Below are positions 35,900 to 44,703 of a stretch of DNA of 64,000 nt, one piece after another. The translations under genes and the position numbers were made by a program. The notes under the pieces are model-generated. The model saw only the letters and a program-made list of their open reading frames with translations, was not told the DNA's origin and did not search any database. Each line of letters starts with the position of its first letter. Positions within the stretch are counted from its first letter, which is position 1. The stretch is from Maridesulfovibrio sp. (GTDB lineage Bacteria > Desulfobacterota > Desulfovibrionia > Desulfovibrionales > Desulfovibrionaceae): assembly GCF_963677005.1 (NCBI RefSeq), contig NZ_OY781616.1, positions 1,247,501-1,311,500 on the forward strand, written 5' to 3'.

Positions 35900-36583
35900 T
35901 CAACCGTTCCAAACGCTGAGCCGTGCTTTCTCAAGCAGATTACACAGAGTCCAGTAGCTGTTGATATGCAGACGGGCATTCAGCGTCGGGCTGCGATAGG
36001 CCCAGAATTCCACCCCGGCCTGCTCGGCGCACCTTTCATCCACCCAGGTATCACCTATATATACAACCTCTTCCCGCTTGAGGGACCATTTGTCCAGAAT
36101 ATAATGTACTCCGGCAGGATGAGGCTTGGTAACCGGAAGAGTGGTGGAAGTCACTGCCAGTGAAAAGAAATCATCTATACCGAACATTTCAAGGATTGCA
36201 GGCAGGGTATCGGTTCTGTTCGTATTAATCCCCATGATCACGTTCTGCATACGCAGCCATTCGAGCAAACGAATCAATCCGTCCTCAATCTTGACGTATT
36301 TCATCCCTTCCTGAAGTTCGGGCAGAGAACATAGTTCCAGAGCCTCTTCATGATCATCATCAGGAAGTATATGTTTCAGAGATTCAAGGTGGGTATGGGC
36401 GTGTACGAACTTTTCTTCATCGGCAGTCATGGGATCAAGGCCGAACTTTTTCTTAAACCAGTTGTAGTACCACTTGTTTGACTCAAATGAATTTATCAGA
36501 ACCCCGTCGCAATCGAAAATAACTCCCTTGATCTTTTTCACTACATCGGGAGGGGTAACGTCACTTATGTAAATTGACTCCAT
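35900..36583 (-). CDS. HAD-superfamily hydrolase
   Basis: This 227-residue phosphatase-like protein has the HAD core: nucleophile motif VIFDCDGVLINS, a helical cap with FKKKFGLDPMTADEEKFVHAHTH, motif II GINTNRTDTLP, Lys in KPHPAGVHYIL and the acidic motif VYIGDTWVDERCAEQAG. It would dephosphorylate a small metabolite; phosphoglycolate phosphatase-like enzymes share this layout. The start chosen (MESIYISD) follows GGAG at a rather long 11-base spacing. The longer frame to 36787 would overlap the next gene. Confidence 0.85.
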   Translation of the reverse strand: MESIYISDVTPPDVVKKIKGVIFDCDGVLINSFESNKWYYNWFKKKFGLDPMTADEEKFVHAHTHLESLKHILPDDDHEEALELCSLPELQEGMKYVKIEDGLIRLLEWLRMQNVIMGINTNRTDTLPAILEMFGIDDFFSLAVTSTTLPVTKPHPAGVHYILDKWSLKREEVVYIGDTWVDERCAEQAGVEFWAYRSPTLNARLHINSYWTLCNLLEKARLSVWNG

Positions 36584-36605
36584 TATACAGATGTCTCCGG
36601 ATTTT

Positions 36606-37397
36606 CTATTCCGCCGCAAGTGCGACTGTAAATTTGCGCTCAAGCCATAGTTTGCCTTCCGGCAGCGAGGAAAGGCCGAGCAGCTTCCATGTTTCTTCAC
36701 ACAGGACTGTAGCCTTGCCCGGCAGAAGTCCTTCCTTTTCATAAAATTCGAACTCGCGATCACGCCAGAAAGAGACTGCGTCCGCATCCGAAGTTACAAG
36801 AACCGTGTTTTCAGGCAGCAGCATGGCGAATCCTTCCAGAACCTTCTGCCAGGGAAGCTGCACATCTCCGCCCCCCAGTCCGGGCAGGTTTGCTACAAGC
36901 CCCCCCAGAGCCATGGCCTTGCGGTCGTCATCATCTTCTATATCAAGCCCCAGGGTATCGCCGAAGCCGGACCATTTCTGATTCAGACTGTCCTGCAGCC
37001 CCTTGAGCTCAAGATGCTTTTCCTCGTACGCGTAGACCAGCGCCAACACGATCTGATTCTGTGCTCTTGCGGATTCCGTATCCACTTTATCGGCCGGCTT
37101 CTGATCAAGACCGGCAAGAAGAGCTCTCTGTATGGCTGAAGTTCTTTCTCCGAACTGATCACTGTCATTCGATCCGGTATTGCAGATTGTCTTGAACATA
37201 CTGCCCAGACTTTCACCGTAACTGACAAAATCATCCACCATACGGCGGCACACAGACGGTTCAACAGGTAAATCTTCCGGACGGAACACGGGGATATCCC
37301 CCTTCTGTTCGCGATCTATTCCGGGATCGAAAAGAGCAGCCCCTTCCACTTTCGCAGAGACTAATTCTTCATGCAATTGCGGAAAATATACCAGCAT
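36606..37397 (-). CDS. Conserved protein of unknown function
   Basis: This 263-residue soluble protein does not match a family I know. It is acidic, mostly helical in the first 130 residues (CRRMVDDFVSYGESLGSMFKTIC), with a Gly-rich centre (LGGLVANLPGLGGGD). A C-terminal region, LPENTVLVTSDADAVSFWRDREFEFYEKEG, would be beta/alpha. ATGGAG precedes the ATG. It precedes the HAD gene by 22 bases and is likely co-transcribed with it. Confidence 0.75.
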   Translation of the reverse strand: MLVYFPQLHEELVSAKVEGAALFDPGIDREQKGDIPVFRPEDLPVEPSVCRRMVDDFVSYGESLGSMFKTICNTGSNDSDQFGERTSAIQRALLAGLDQKPADKVDTESARAQNQIVLALVYAYEEKHLELKGLQDSLNQKWSGFGDTLGLDIEDDDDRKAMALGGLVANLPGLGGGDVQLPWQKVLEGFAMLLPENTVLVTSDADAVSFWRDREFEFYEKEGLLPGKATVLCEETWKLLGLSSLPEGKLWLERKFTVALAAE

Positions 37398-37481
37398 GAC
37401 ACAACTCCATTATGTATTTAACAGGTGAGCAGCATATCATGATCAGATAAAACAGCCCGGCAGTCCGGCTCTGTCCTTGAT

Positions 37482-37850
37482 TCATTCATTGCCGGACGAA
37501 AACCTCTCGCAGACACCTTCGCAGTCATCAAGTTCAAAAAGACAGATTTCATCCTGCAACGCTGCACAGAAAGGAAATCCCTCCTCTTCCCGAGGGATCA
37601 TTCTGCGACACACCACAGTTGATTTCAAGTGTTCTTCGATCCTTTGCTCCCAGAGTTCAGCGAAAGCCAGTTCATCCAGCCGGAATGCTTCGGCCTGACG
37701 CAGAAGGCGGTCATATTCCCCTTCCAGATCCATAATGACCCTGCAGCGCCAGTCCCTGTTGTAGCCGGGATTCAGCATTTCCTCGTAGGCACACTTTCCT
37801 TTGAGGTAATAGCGGCAATTGCGCCCGGGCATTTTAGTAACTTTCGCCAA
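37482..37850 (-). CDS. Cysteine-rich small protein, function unknown
   Basis: This 122-residue soluble protein has eight Cys residues, starting with NCRYYLKGKCAYEEMLNPGYNRDWRC and ending with CLFELDDCEGVC. The arrangement would suit zinc or iron-sulfur binding, but no named fold is recognisable. The start is TTG at 37850 because GGAGG lies seven bases ahead of it; the ATG at 37832 has no good SD. It has 84 bases to the next gene downstream on this strand. Confidence 0.7.
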   Translation of the reverse strand: MAKVTKMPGRNCRYYLKGKCAYEEMLNPGYNRDWRCRVIMDLEGEYDRLLRQAEAFRLDELAFAELWEQRIEEHLKSTVVCRRMIPREEEGFPFCAALQDEICLFELDDCEGVCERFSSGNE

Positions 37851-38047
37851 AATGAATCCTCCGGACACCCCGGCTGAAGCATATCTGTGTCCATGTTGCG
37901 GTTCAGCGCAAGAACTATGCACGCATTGCCGGTTTGTAAAGCCTAAAAATGTATATTTTACATGCCGTTCCGTGAAAGGAAGACATTCTTGACCTTACTG
38001 CCCCGCCCGTGTAAAAGTGCGTAACCGTCTAGCATTGGAGGAAGAAG

Positions 38048-38233
38048 ATGTTCGGTTTAGGAATAACGGAAATACTTTTAATTGTGGTCATCATCATATT
38101 GATTTTCGGGGCAAAAAAACTTCCCGAAATCGGAAGTGGACTGGGCCGCGCCATCCAGAATTTCAAGAAAGCAAGCAGTGAGTCCGAAGAAATTGACGTG
38201 ACACCGTCAAAAGACAAGGACAAGGATGCTTAA
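38048..38233 (+). CDS. tatA: Twin-arginine translocase subunit TatA/TatE
   Basis: This 61-residue protein has the single TatA membrane helix ([20 protein letters not shown]). The conserved hinge [21 protein letters not shown] follows and an acidic tail. It forms the pore of the Tat pathway, which exports folded cofactor-bearing proteins such as the many periplasmic metalloenzymes of sulfate reducers. GGAGGAAG precedes the ATG. tatB and tatC are not next to it in this window. Confidence 0.95.
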   Translation: MFGLGITEILLIVVIIILIFGAKKLPEIGSGLGRAIQNFKKASSESEEIDVTPSKDKDKDA

Positions 38234-38277
38234 TCGGTTCGAGGGGACCTGTAGAACAGCTTAGGCTGTATGCCGAA

Positions 38278-38312
38278 CCCCGGTCTGTTTAATCAGGCCG
38301 GGGATTTTATTT
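38278..38312 (+). terminator. Intrinsic terminator after tatA
   Basis: CCCCGGTCTG pairs with CAGGCCGGGG (one G-T pair) around TTTAAT, followed by ATTTTATTTTTTT. Confidence 0.85.
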
Positions 38313-38873
38313 TTTTGCGGTCTCGGCAAACATGCCCAGCCCCAGCCTCAGGTAACTGGCCCCCGAAAAAAGAGTAAACGCTGCGACACACCACACCAGC
38401 AAGGCTTTGAAAACACCCGGATCAACATCAAAAGCCAGATCGCACAGAACACAGAAGACCAGCAGGATCTGAAGAGCGGTTGTTATCTTACTGCTCCACA
38501 GAGGGTCAATTCTTTTTTCCACAGCAAGACCGCGAATCCGGAGCAAAACAAGACCTCCGACAATGACTGTATCCCTCAGAACAGCCAGAACCGCTAGCCA
38601 TAACGGAACAAGGCCGTAAGCGGTAAGACAGAGGAACGAAGCCACAAGCAGAAACTTATCTGCCAACGGATCGAGCACAGCCCCGAATTCCGACCTCTGA
38701 TCAAGCAGTCTGGCAAGAAAACCGTCAAAACCGTCGGAAATTCCGGCCAGCACGAAAAACCACCAGGCTGCAACAAAATCACGCCCGAGAAAAGCTCCTA
38801 CAAACAGCGGTGTAAACAATATCCGCAGGAATGTAATGATATTGGGTATGGTCAGAATATTCTGCCGCGACAC
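38307..38873 (-). CDS. pgsA: CDP-alcohol phosphatidyltransferase (phosphatidylglycerophosphate synthase)
   Basis: This 188-residue membrane enzyme has the CDP-alcohol phosphatidyltransferase signature DG-x-DG-x2-AR-x8-G-x3-D-x3-D (SDGFDGFLAR then FGAVLDPLADK) and about five membrane helices. The start NILTIPNIITFLRILFTP is typical of PgsA. It would join CDP-diacylglycerol and glycerol-3-phosphate. It follows the DUF2066 gene after 12 bases in the long minus-strand run from 44530. Confidence 0.85.
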   Translation of the reverse strand: MSRQNILTIPNIITFLRILFTPLFVGAFLGRDFVAAWWFFVLAGISDGFDGFLARLLDQRSEFGAVLDPLADKFLLVASFLCLTAYGLVPLWLAVLAVLRDTVIVGGLVLLRIRGLAVEKRIDPLWSSKITTALQILLVFCVLCDLAFDVDPGVFKALLVWCVAAFTLFSGASYLRLGLGMFAETAKK

Positions 38874-38885
38874 GGCAACGCCCTT

Positions 38886-39848
38886 CTACTTATCCCCTTC
38901 AAGACCCTTCAGGCTGAAACTCAAACCGCGGGGAGGAAGGTAATCATTGAGATAACTTTTCAGCACCCACTGATCAGAAACATCAAGCGACCAGCTTGCG
39001 GACACTGCGGTGGGCTTCATTTCCACATCCTGCAGCAGCACTTCCTGCACTGCGGAATCCCATGATTTGAGTTTACGATCAAACTCACGGACACCTTCAG
39101 GATTAAACCATCCGCTTACAACAAGCACGGCCTTGGGGGTGCTCAATATTTCGGAACTGTTGGCTCCATAATATTTTTCCCAGAGCTGGCGCCATACGGA
39201 TTCCATATCCGGCCCGGAACCGGCCCAGTTGGTCCCTCCGGCTTGAAGTTCACCTCTCCACCTGCTTTTGCTCACGCGGGTGACTTTAAAATCGGCTGCA
39301 GAAGTTCCGTTGACAGCACCGGCAGTAGCATTGCGGACCGCGTAAATAGCCATGAGCTTTGCCAGATCATCATTCTGCTCCGCCTGCTGCTCGGCGCTGA
39401 GCGCGAATTTTCCGTTGGAAATATTGAGCACGGCATCCACCGGCTTCGGATCGGCGGCAAGAAGGCCCATCCTGAGCAGCGTCTCCCGCAGAACCTTGCG
39501 GTTGACATTAACATCGACGCTCACAGACACACCGGCTTCTTCCTGCTTTACATTCAGATCCTTGTATCCGGTTATGAAATCTTCATAATGTTTCCCGAAC
39601 AACCATTTCAGGGCTTCACTTCTTTCCTTGGGAAGTTCACCGGTCATACGGCCAGATTCGGACAAAATAGCCTGCGCGAATGCCTGTGACATAGCCTCTT
39701 CCCGCAGAACACGGACTGGAACATCCTTTTCCGGGTCGGCCTGTTTCAAAATCTGCACTTTTACCGCCTGAGCGGGTATGGCGCATCCCAGAATCAACAC
39801 AGCCAGGACGACTGCGTACATTTTTTTTATATCAATTGACAAACTCAA
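38886..39848 (-). CDS. DUF2066-like exported protein
   Basis: This 320-residue protein has a signal peptide (KKMYAVVLAVLILGCAIPAQA). A mature part follows that resembles DUF2066: VRVLREEAMSQAFAQAIL near the start, DVNVNRKVLRETLLRMGLL in the middle, and VWRQLWEKYYG later. The start is TTG at 39848, supported by GGAG eight bases upstream; the ATG at 39821 has no SD. Function is unknown. It lies between another exported protein and pgsA, suggesting an envelope role. Confidence 0.75.
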   Translation of the reverse strand: MSLSIDIKKMYAVVLAVLILGCAIPAQAVKVQILKQADPEKDVPVRVLREEAMSQAFAQAILSESGRMTGELPKERSEALKWLFGKHYEDFITGYKDLNVKQEEAGVSVSVDVNVNRKVLRETLLRMGLLAADPKPVDAVLNISNGKFALSAEQQAEQNDDLAKLMAIYAVRNATAGAVNGTSAADFKVTRVSKSRWRGELQAGGTNWAGSGPDMESVWRQLWEKYYGANSSEILSTPKAVLVVSGWFNPEGVREFDRKLKSWDSAVQEVLLQDVEMKPTAVSASWSLDVSDQWVLKSYLNDYLPPRGLSFSLKGLEGDK

Positions 39849-39869
39849 TTTGACAGCTCCGATATTTTC

Positions 39870-40901
39870 TTACTGCCGGTCAGGAACGGTTCCGCTGTCC
39901 TGCAGTGATTCTTCTACAATTCCGGCTTCATTTACAGGAGCACCGGATTCATCTTTCGCCACAGTCTCCGCCGGCACCGCCGTGTCCCGGTCCATCAGTA
40001 TGACAACGGCGCAATTCTCGCCAACAGACTTGCGCTTTAAAACAGCCCGGATGCCTGCTCCGTCTTCAAGGGACACAATAAAGTCGGACCTCCCGGACCC
40101 CTGCGTGTTCACCGGTTTTACCGTAAGCGGAAAACTTCCGACTCTGGATTTAAAATTTTCGGAATTCCCGTCAACCATGTATGCCACCAGTCCGTGTTTC
40201 ATCACGGAATCACGGCTGACCGCAAAAGCGCCGTACACGCCTACGCCATGTCCATCATACACTATCGGGAGCAGAACCGGATTCAGATTGAATCCCCTGG
40301 CATCAATCACAATTCCACTGTGAACTTCGGCCTCGCGACCATCAACTCCGCCATCCTCTTTCTGCCCGGACTCGACAACCACTTCAGAACGCTTATTACC
40401 TGCTATGGTAGGAGCAATGCCTGAGAGAAAAGGAATGGTCGGGGGAATAATGATCGAAGAAAGTCCGTCCCACAGATTGACGAAAGCTGTAACTTCAACC
40501 GAACCGTCATCGGAAACAGTAGTTTTCAACAATGAATTCTGTATGAACCCGCGCAATGTGTTCATGGTCTTCAAATCATCTTTCAGGATATCGGAAACAG
40601 TTCTGCCCCCGTCCAAAGTGATATTCAGCACGGTTTTCAGCAACATGCGGCGCGCTTCAACCCCGCCCTGTCGCAAGGCAAGCGCACGGGTGCGCTGGGG
40701 ATCGACAGTGTCCTGCATGGGGCACACTACAGAAGTAGCGGAAACAAGGCCGTTTCCCCAGTTTACGCTGCCTGCGACCTTTCCGGACACAAAACCGCCG
40801 AAACCGGTTCCGTTATCAACAGAGGAAGCCTGCGCGAAAGAGGCAAACGAAAATGCCAGCAGCATGAATAACGTAAAAACGAAATATTTTTTTATTTGCA
40901 T
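39870..40901 (-). CDS. Exported protein of unknown function
   Basis: This 343-residue protein has a clear signal peptide (MQIKKYFVFTLFMLLAFSFASFAQA). The early mature region, GFVSGKVAGSVNWGNGLVSATSV followed by RALALRQGGVEARRMLLKTVLNITLDGGRTVSDIL, recalls LPP20/FlgP-like periplasmic proteins, in which an Arg/Ala-rich helix precedes the fold; this is a weak resemblance. The tail is acidic and low in complexity. The ATG at 40901 was chosen because it starts the signal peptide. It is co-directional and close to miaA and the DUF2066 gene. Confidence 0.7.
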   Translation of the reverse strand: MQIKKYFVFTLFMLLAFSFASFAQASSVDNGTGFGGFVSGKVAGSVNWGNGLVSATSVVCPMQDTVDPQRTRALALRQGGVEARRMLLKTVLNITLDGGRTVSDILKDDLKTMNTLRGFIQNSLLKTTVSDDGSVEVTAFVNLWDGLSSIIIPPTIPFLSGIAPTIAGNKRSEVVVESGQKEDGGVDGREAEVHSGIVIDARGFNLNPVLLPIVYDGHGVGVYGAFAVSRDSVMKHGLVAYMVDGNSENFKSRVGSFPLTVKPVNTQGSGRSDFIVSLEDGAGIRAVLKRKSVGENCAVVILMDRDTAVPAETVAKDESGAPVNEAGIVEESLQDSGTVPDRQ

Positions 40902-40935
40902 CACATACCCGTTTGATAAACTTTTCTGGACAGTT

Positions 40936-41865
40936 CTATCCTGCCCGGCTGCAATCCGCAAGCCACCGCCTTACAAAATCAACTGCCGCCCGGTGTTCAT
41001 CGGGAGCGAACCAGTTGATATCCTTTTCCCGTTTGAACCAGGTTAACTGCCTTTTGGCGTAAGCCCTAGTGTTTCCGGCCCATGCACGGACGGTTTCCTC
41101 CATATCCGCACCGCCCCGGATAAAGCTGAGCAGCTCACTGCAGCCGATTCCGCTCCAGCCGGGCGCTCTCTCATCCGGGCATTTTTCCCAGGCGCTGCGA
41201 GCCTCGTCCACGGCTCCGGCCTCCAGCATCTTTTCTATGCGCAGACCAAGCAGCGGAGTAAGCTCGGCAAGTTCAATGCCTATACCTATCTTCAAAAATT
41301 CATAGGGAGAGGGGGGGACCTCCCGATTGTGCCACCACGTAAAAGTCTTTCCGGTGGCCTCGTAGACCTCCAGAGCGCGGGCATTCCGCTGGCGGTTGTT
41401 CGGATGGGTCCGCTTGCAGTACTCGGGGTCGACCTTTTCAAGCTCGGCATAAAGCGCCGGTCCGCCTTCCAGTTCAGCCCTTCCGCGTATGCGTTCCCTT
41501 ATTTCGGCCGGAATATCCGGGATGGGAGCAAGGCCGGAAGTCAGACTCTGCAGATACATTCCAGTACCGCCCACCAGCACCGGGAGTTCATCCCCGGCAG
41601 CCGCATCAATGCGCTCTTCCGCCATACGGACGAATGCGGCAGCGGTTATTGCTTCGGAAGTAGGCAGAAAGCCGTACAGTTCATGAGGACATACGGCCTG
41701 TTCCTCAGGGCTCGGCTGAGCCGTGATTATAGGAAAATCCTCATAGACCTGCCGGGAATCAAAATTAATTACCCTGACCCCGAAAACTTCTGCCAAGCCC
41801 AGAGCGGCGGCAGTCTTTCCGGCGCCTGTCGGACCGAGAATGCAGATGACGGGACGTTTAGACAT
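40936..41865 (-). CDS. miaA: tRNA dimethylallyltransferase
   Basis: This 309-residue enzyme transfers the dimethylallyl group to A37 of tRNAs reading UNN codons. It has the P-loop CILGPTGAGKTAAALGLA, the catalytic DSRQVY, LVGGTGMYLQSL, the NNRQRNARALEVYEATG insertion and KRQLTWFKRE near the C-terminus. The start MSKRPVICILG overlaps the coaD stop by eight bases, which implies coupling. Confidence 0.95.
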   Translation of the reverse strand: MSKRPVICILGPTGAGKTAAALGLAEVFGVRVINFDSRQVYEDFPIITAQPSPEEQAVCPHELYGFLPTSEAITAAAFVRMAEERIDAAAGDELPVLVGGTGMYLQSLTSGLAPIPDIPAEIRERIRGRAELEGGPALYAELEKVDPEYCKRTHPNNRQRNARALEVYEATGKTFTWWHNREVPPSPYEFLKIGIGIELAELTPLLGLRIEKMLEAGAVDEARSAWEKCPDERAPGWSGIGCSELLSFIRGGADMEETVRAWAGNTRAYAKRQLTWFKREKDINWFAPDEHRAAVDFVRRWLADCSRAG

Positions 41866-42370
41866 TCCTCTTTTCCGGAGGCGCAAGTCTTTCGACCACT
41901 TCGTCATAAATCTGTCTGGGCACCAGTCCGCTGATATCTCCGCCGTTGACAGCCACATCCTTTATGATGGTTGAACTGAGATACATCCACTTGTAGTCGG
42001 TCATAAGAAATACGGTCTGTATATCATTATCGAGTCGACGGTTCATGAGAGCCATCTGGAATTCATATTCAAAATCGGACACAGCCCGAAGACCGCGCAT
42101 GATCACATTTGCGGGGCTCTGCTCCACATAGTGAACCAGAAGTCCGTCAAAGGACTCGACCTCGACCTGCGGATGGTGTGCAAAAATTCTTTTTGCCATG
42201 TCCACCCTTTCTTCCAGAGTGAACTTGCAGCGCTTGGAGGTGCTGCCGGCCACTGCCACAATAACTTTATGAAACGTCTTTATCCCGCGCATTACCAGCG
42301 AGAAATGTCCGCGGGTAAATGGATCGAAAGTGCCGGGAAAAACAGCTGTTACCGGTTTTACTTCTGCCAT
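41858..42370 (-). CDS. coaD: Phosphopantetheine adenylyltransferase
   Basis: This 170-residue enzyme of coenzyme A synthesis has the nucleotidyltransferase motif GTFDPFTRGH, NVIMRGLRAVSDFEYEFQMALMNR and the Ser-Ser-Thr region YLSSTIIKDVA. The family usually has about 160 residues. AAGGAT precedes the ATG. It overlaps rsmD by 13 bases at its start and miaA by eight at its end. Confidence 0.96.
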   Translation of the reverse strand: MAEVKPVTAVFPGTFDPFTRGHFSLVMRGIKTFHKVIVAVAGSTSKRCKFTLEERVDMAKRIFAHHPQVEVESFDGLLVHYVEQSPANVIMRGLRAVSDFEYEFQMALMNRRLDNDIQTVFLMTDYKWMYLSSTIIKDVAVNGGDISGLVPRQIYDEVVERLAPPEKRNV

Positions 42371-42918
42371 AGCAATATCCTTGTCTGACCGTAAAGTTTA
42401 TTTACCAGCAGGTCGAGGCTCTGCGCATGCTCCGATTGCGGCAGCCCGGCCCTGTCCTCCACTTCCGCCAGCACAAAACCGTCTTCGGCCAGCCAGCCCT
42501 TATCCAAAACCGCGTCCAGGGCTCCGGGAAGCAGGTTGTACCCGTAGGGAGGATCGATAAAAATGAGGTCATAAGGTTTGTCGGGAGACTTTGACAGGAC
42601 CTTGAAAAGATCCGCCTTGGCCACCCTGTATTCCGAGGGAGATACTCCCAGATCTTTAAGGTTGCCGCTGATGAGAGAGGCGGCCCGCCCGTTCTTTTCC
42701 ACAAAATATGCAAACGCGGCTCCACGGCTCAGGGCTTCTATTGCAAGAGCCCCGCTCCCGGCAAACATATCCGCCACGCGCAGTCCGTCCCAGCATATTC
42801 CACGGGACTCCAGCATGGAGAAAACCGCCTGCCGCACCTTGGAGGTGGCCGGGCGATATCCGGGACCTTCCGCAGTCCTGATCACCCTGCCGCCATATTT
42901 TCCGCTGATAAGTCTCAT
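42358..42918 (-). CDS. rsmD: 16S rRNA (guanine966-N2)-methyltransferase
   Basis: This 186-residue SAM-dependent methyltransferase has the RsmD start MRLISGKYGGRVIRTAEGPGYRPATSKVRQAVFSML, SAM motif VADMFAGSGALAIEALSRG and catalytic FIDPPYGYN. The order rsmD-coaD is common in bacteria. It starts four bases after the stop of the MBL gene, so it is part of the same operon. Confidence 0.95.
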   Translation of the reverse strand: MRLISGKYGGRVIRTAEGPGYRPATSKVRQAVFSMLESRGICWDGLRVADMFAGSGALAIEALSRGAAFAYFVEKNGRAASLISGNLKDLGVSPSEYRVAKADLFKVLSKSPDKPYDLIFIDPPYGYNLLPGALDAVLDKGWLAEDGFVLAEVEDRAGLPQSEHAQSLDLLVNKLYGQTRILLWQK

Positions 42919-42922
42919 AATT

Positions 42923-44530
42923 CTATAATTCCGAAATCAGTTCAACCACCTGTCTGTTAATATCAAGCAGCTTGTCGCGCAATTCGGTCTGGCTGATGAA
43001 AGGCTGTGACCGAACCTTGCCCAACCGGGAACGGAATTCGGTAAAAAGTTTTTCGGAATCCTTGAGAAGGAATTCCCAGTCAACCTGCGGGGCAGCAACC
43101 TTTTCCTTCACAACAGGCTGCATTTCGCCGCCGGGCACAAGGATCAGTTCTTCACGATAATCGGCAATATGGACCTTGTACCCCAGTTCCTGCTTGATCA
43201 GGGCCGAAAGGACCTTCTGGCCCTTGGCCTCGCCGTGGGTCAATATGACTTTCATACCCGGACTGTCAAAGTTTTTAAGCCAATCGATCATTTCGCTCTG
43301 CCCGGCATGTCCGGAAAAACCGTTGATAGTGAAGATACGGGCCTCCACTTTGAGCTTTTCGCCGAAAATGGTGATGTTGTCCGCACCGTTCACCAGCCTG
43401 CGGCCGGGAGTTCCCACTCCCTGATAACCGACAAAGACAACCGCGGATTCCTTTTTCCAGATATTATGCCGCAGGTGATGCTTTATGCGTCCCGCGTTGG
43501 CCATGCCGCTGGCCGAAATGATTATAGCCGGACCATCGGTATTGTTGATTGCCTGTGAAGACTGGGTGTCCAAAGTGAATTTCAGATTGGGCAGAGACAG
43601 CGGGTCTTCCCCGTTGTGCAGCATCTCCGCAGTATCCATATCAAAAAATTCGGGATGGCTCCGAAACACCTCCGTAGCCTTGATGGCCAGCGGACTGTCC
43701 AGATAGACAGGCATGTCAGCGGGCAGCCTTCCGTCCTTGGAAAGCAGGTGCAGGGTGTAAAGGAGCTGCTGGGAACGTTCCACGGCAAAGGCGGGAATTA
43801 CTACCTTGCCGCCCTGTGTGTAGCTCCAGTTTATGGCCTCGGCCAGTTCGTTCAGGCTGTTGGATGAATCCTTGTGGTTGCGGTCGCCGTAAGTGGATTC
43901 CATGAGCAGGTAATCAGCCTTTTCAATGATGCTGGGATTTCGCACCAGCAACTGGTCCTTATGTCCCAGATCGCCGGAAAAGACGACCTTGGTGGTCTCC
44001 CCGGCCTCCTTCACCCAAAGTTCGATAAAAGCAGAGCCCAGAATATGACCGGCGTCCCTGAAGTTGACGGTGATTCCCTCAGCAGGTTCAAAAGTCGCGC
44101 CGTAATGTACAGTGCGCATCAGCGGAGTCGTATTTATCGCATCTTCCTGCTCGTAGATGGGTTTGATCGGAACCAATCCCTTGCGCAGCCTTTTGCGGTT
44201 GGCCCATTCGGTTTCCATTTCCTGGATATAAGCACTGTCCAGCAGCATGATTTCCAGCAGATCGCGGGTAGGCTGGGTCATGTAGATAGGGCCTTTGAAA
44301 CCGGCCCTGACGGCCGCGGGCAGAAGACCGGAATGATCAATATGGGCGTGGGTTATCAGAATAAAATCCAACTCCCCCGGCCTGTAGTCACTTATCCCGC
44401 GGTTACGCTTTTCAATCTCGGCGTTTCCCTGATGCAGCCCGCAATCAACTGCGAACCGGACGTTTTCAGTTTCAAGGATATAACAGGAACCGGTAACGGT
44501 CTTGGCCGCCCCCATAAATGTGATTTTCAT
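42923..44530 (-). CDS. MBL-fold/beta-CASP RNA-processing nuclease
   Basis: This 535-residue protein has the metallo-beta-lactamase metal motif THAHIDHSGLLP, further ligands in FRDAGHILGSAFIEL and SGDLGHKDQLL. A beta-CASP insertion is followed by the RNA-specificity domain (GFSGHAGQSEMIDWLKNF and LTHGEAKGQ). Such enzymes cleave or trim RNA. The last 70 residues form an extra helical tail (FLLKDSEKLFTEFRSRLGKVRSQPFISQTELRDKLL). GGAGG precedes the ATG. It leads the operon through rsmD, coaD and miaA. Confidence 0.9.
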   Translation of the reverse strand: MKITFMGAAKTVTGSCYILETENVRFAVDCGLHQGNAEIEKRNRGISDYRPGELDFILITHAHIDHSGLLPAAVRAGFKGPIYMTQPTRDLLEIMLLDSAYIQEMETEWANRKRLRKGLVPIKPIYEQEDAINTTPLMRTVHYGATFEPAEGITVNFRDAGHILGSAFIELWVKEAGETTKVVFSGDLGHKDQLLVRNPSIIEKADYLLMESTYGDRNHKDSSNSLNELAEAINWSYTQGGKVVIPAFAVERSQQLLYTLHLLSKDGRLPADMPVYLDSPLAIKATEVFRSHPEFFDMDTAEMLHNGEDPLSLPNLKFTLDTQSSQAINNTDGPAIIISASGMANAGRIKHHLRHNIWKKESAVVFVGYQGVGTPGRRLVNGADNITIFGEKLKVEARIFTINGFSGHAGQSEMIDWLKNFDSPGMKVILTHGEAKGQKVLSALIKQELGYKVHIADYREELILVPGGEMQPVVKEKVAAPQVDWEFLLKDSEKLFTEFRSRLGKVRSQPFISQTELRDKLLDINRQVVELISEL

Positions 44531-44703
44531 TCATCCTCCGATGATATGGCTGAGACCCGACCCCCGAATACGAAACGGGGCTTTTCAGGCTATCATTATC
44601 ATTAATTTTTTGATAGTTCGAATGCACTGTTACATGCACCAATTATGGAATTCAGGCAACACCGTAGTCCGTTACCGGAGACAGAATAATCAGAGAGGCA
44701 CAG

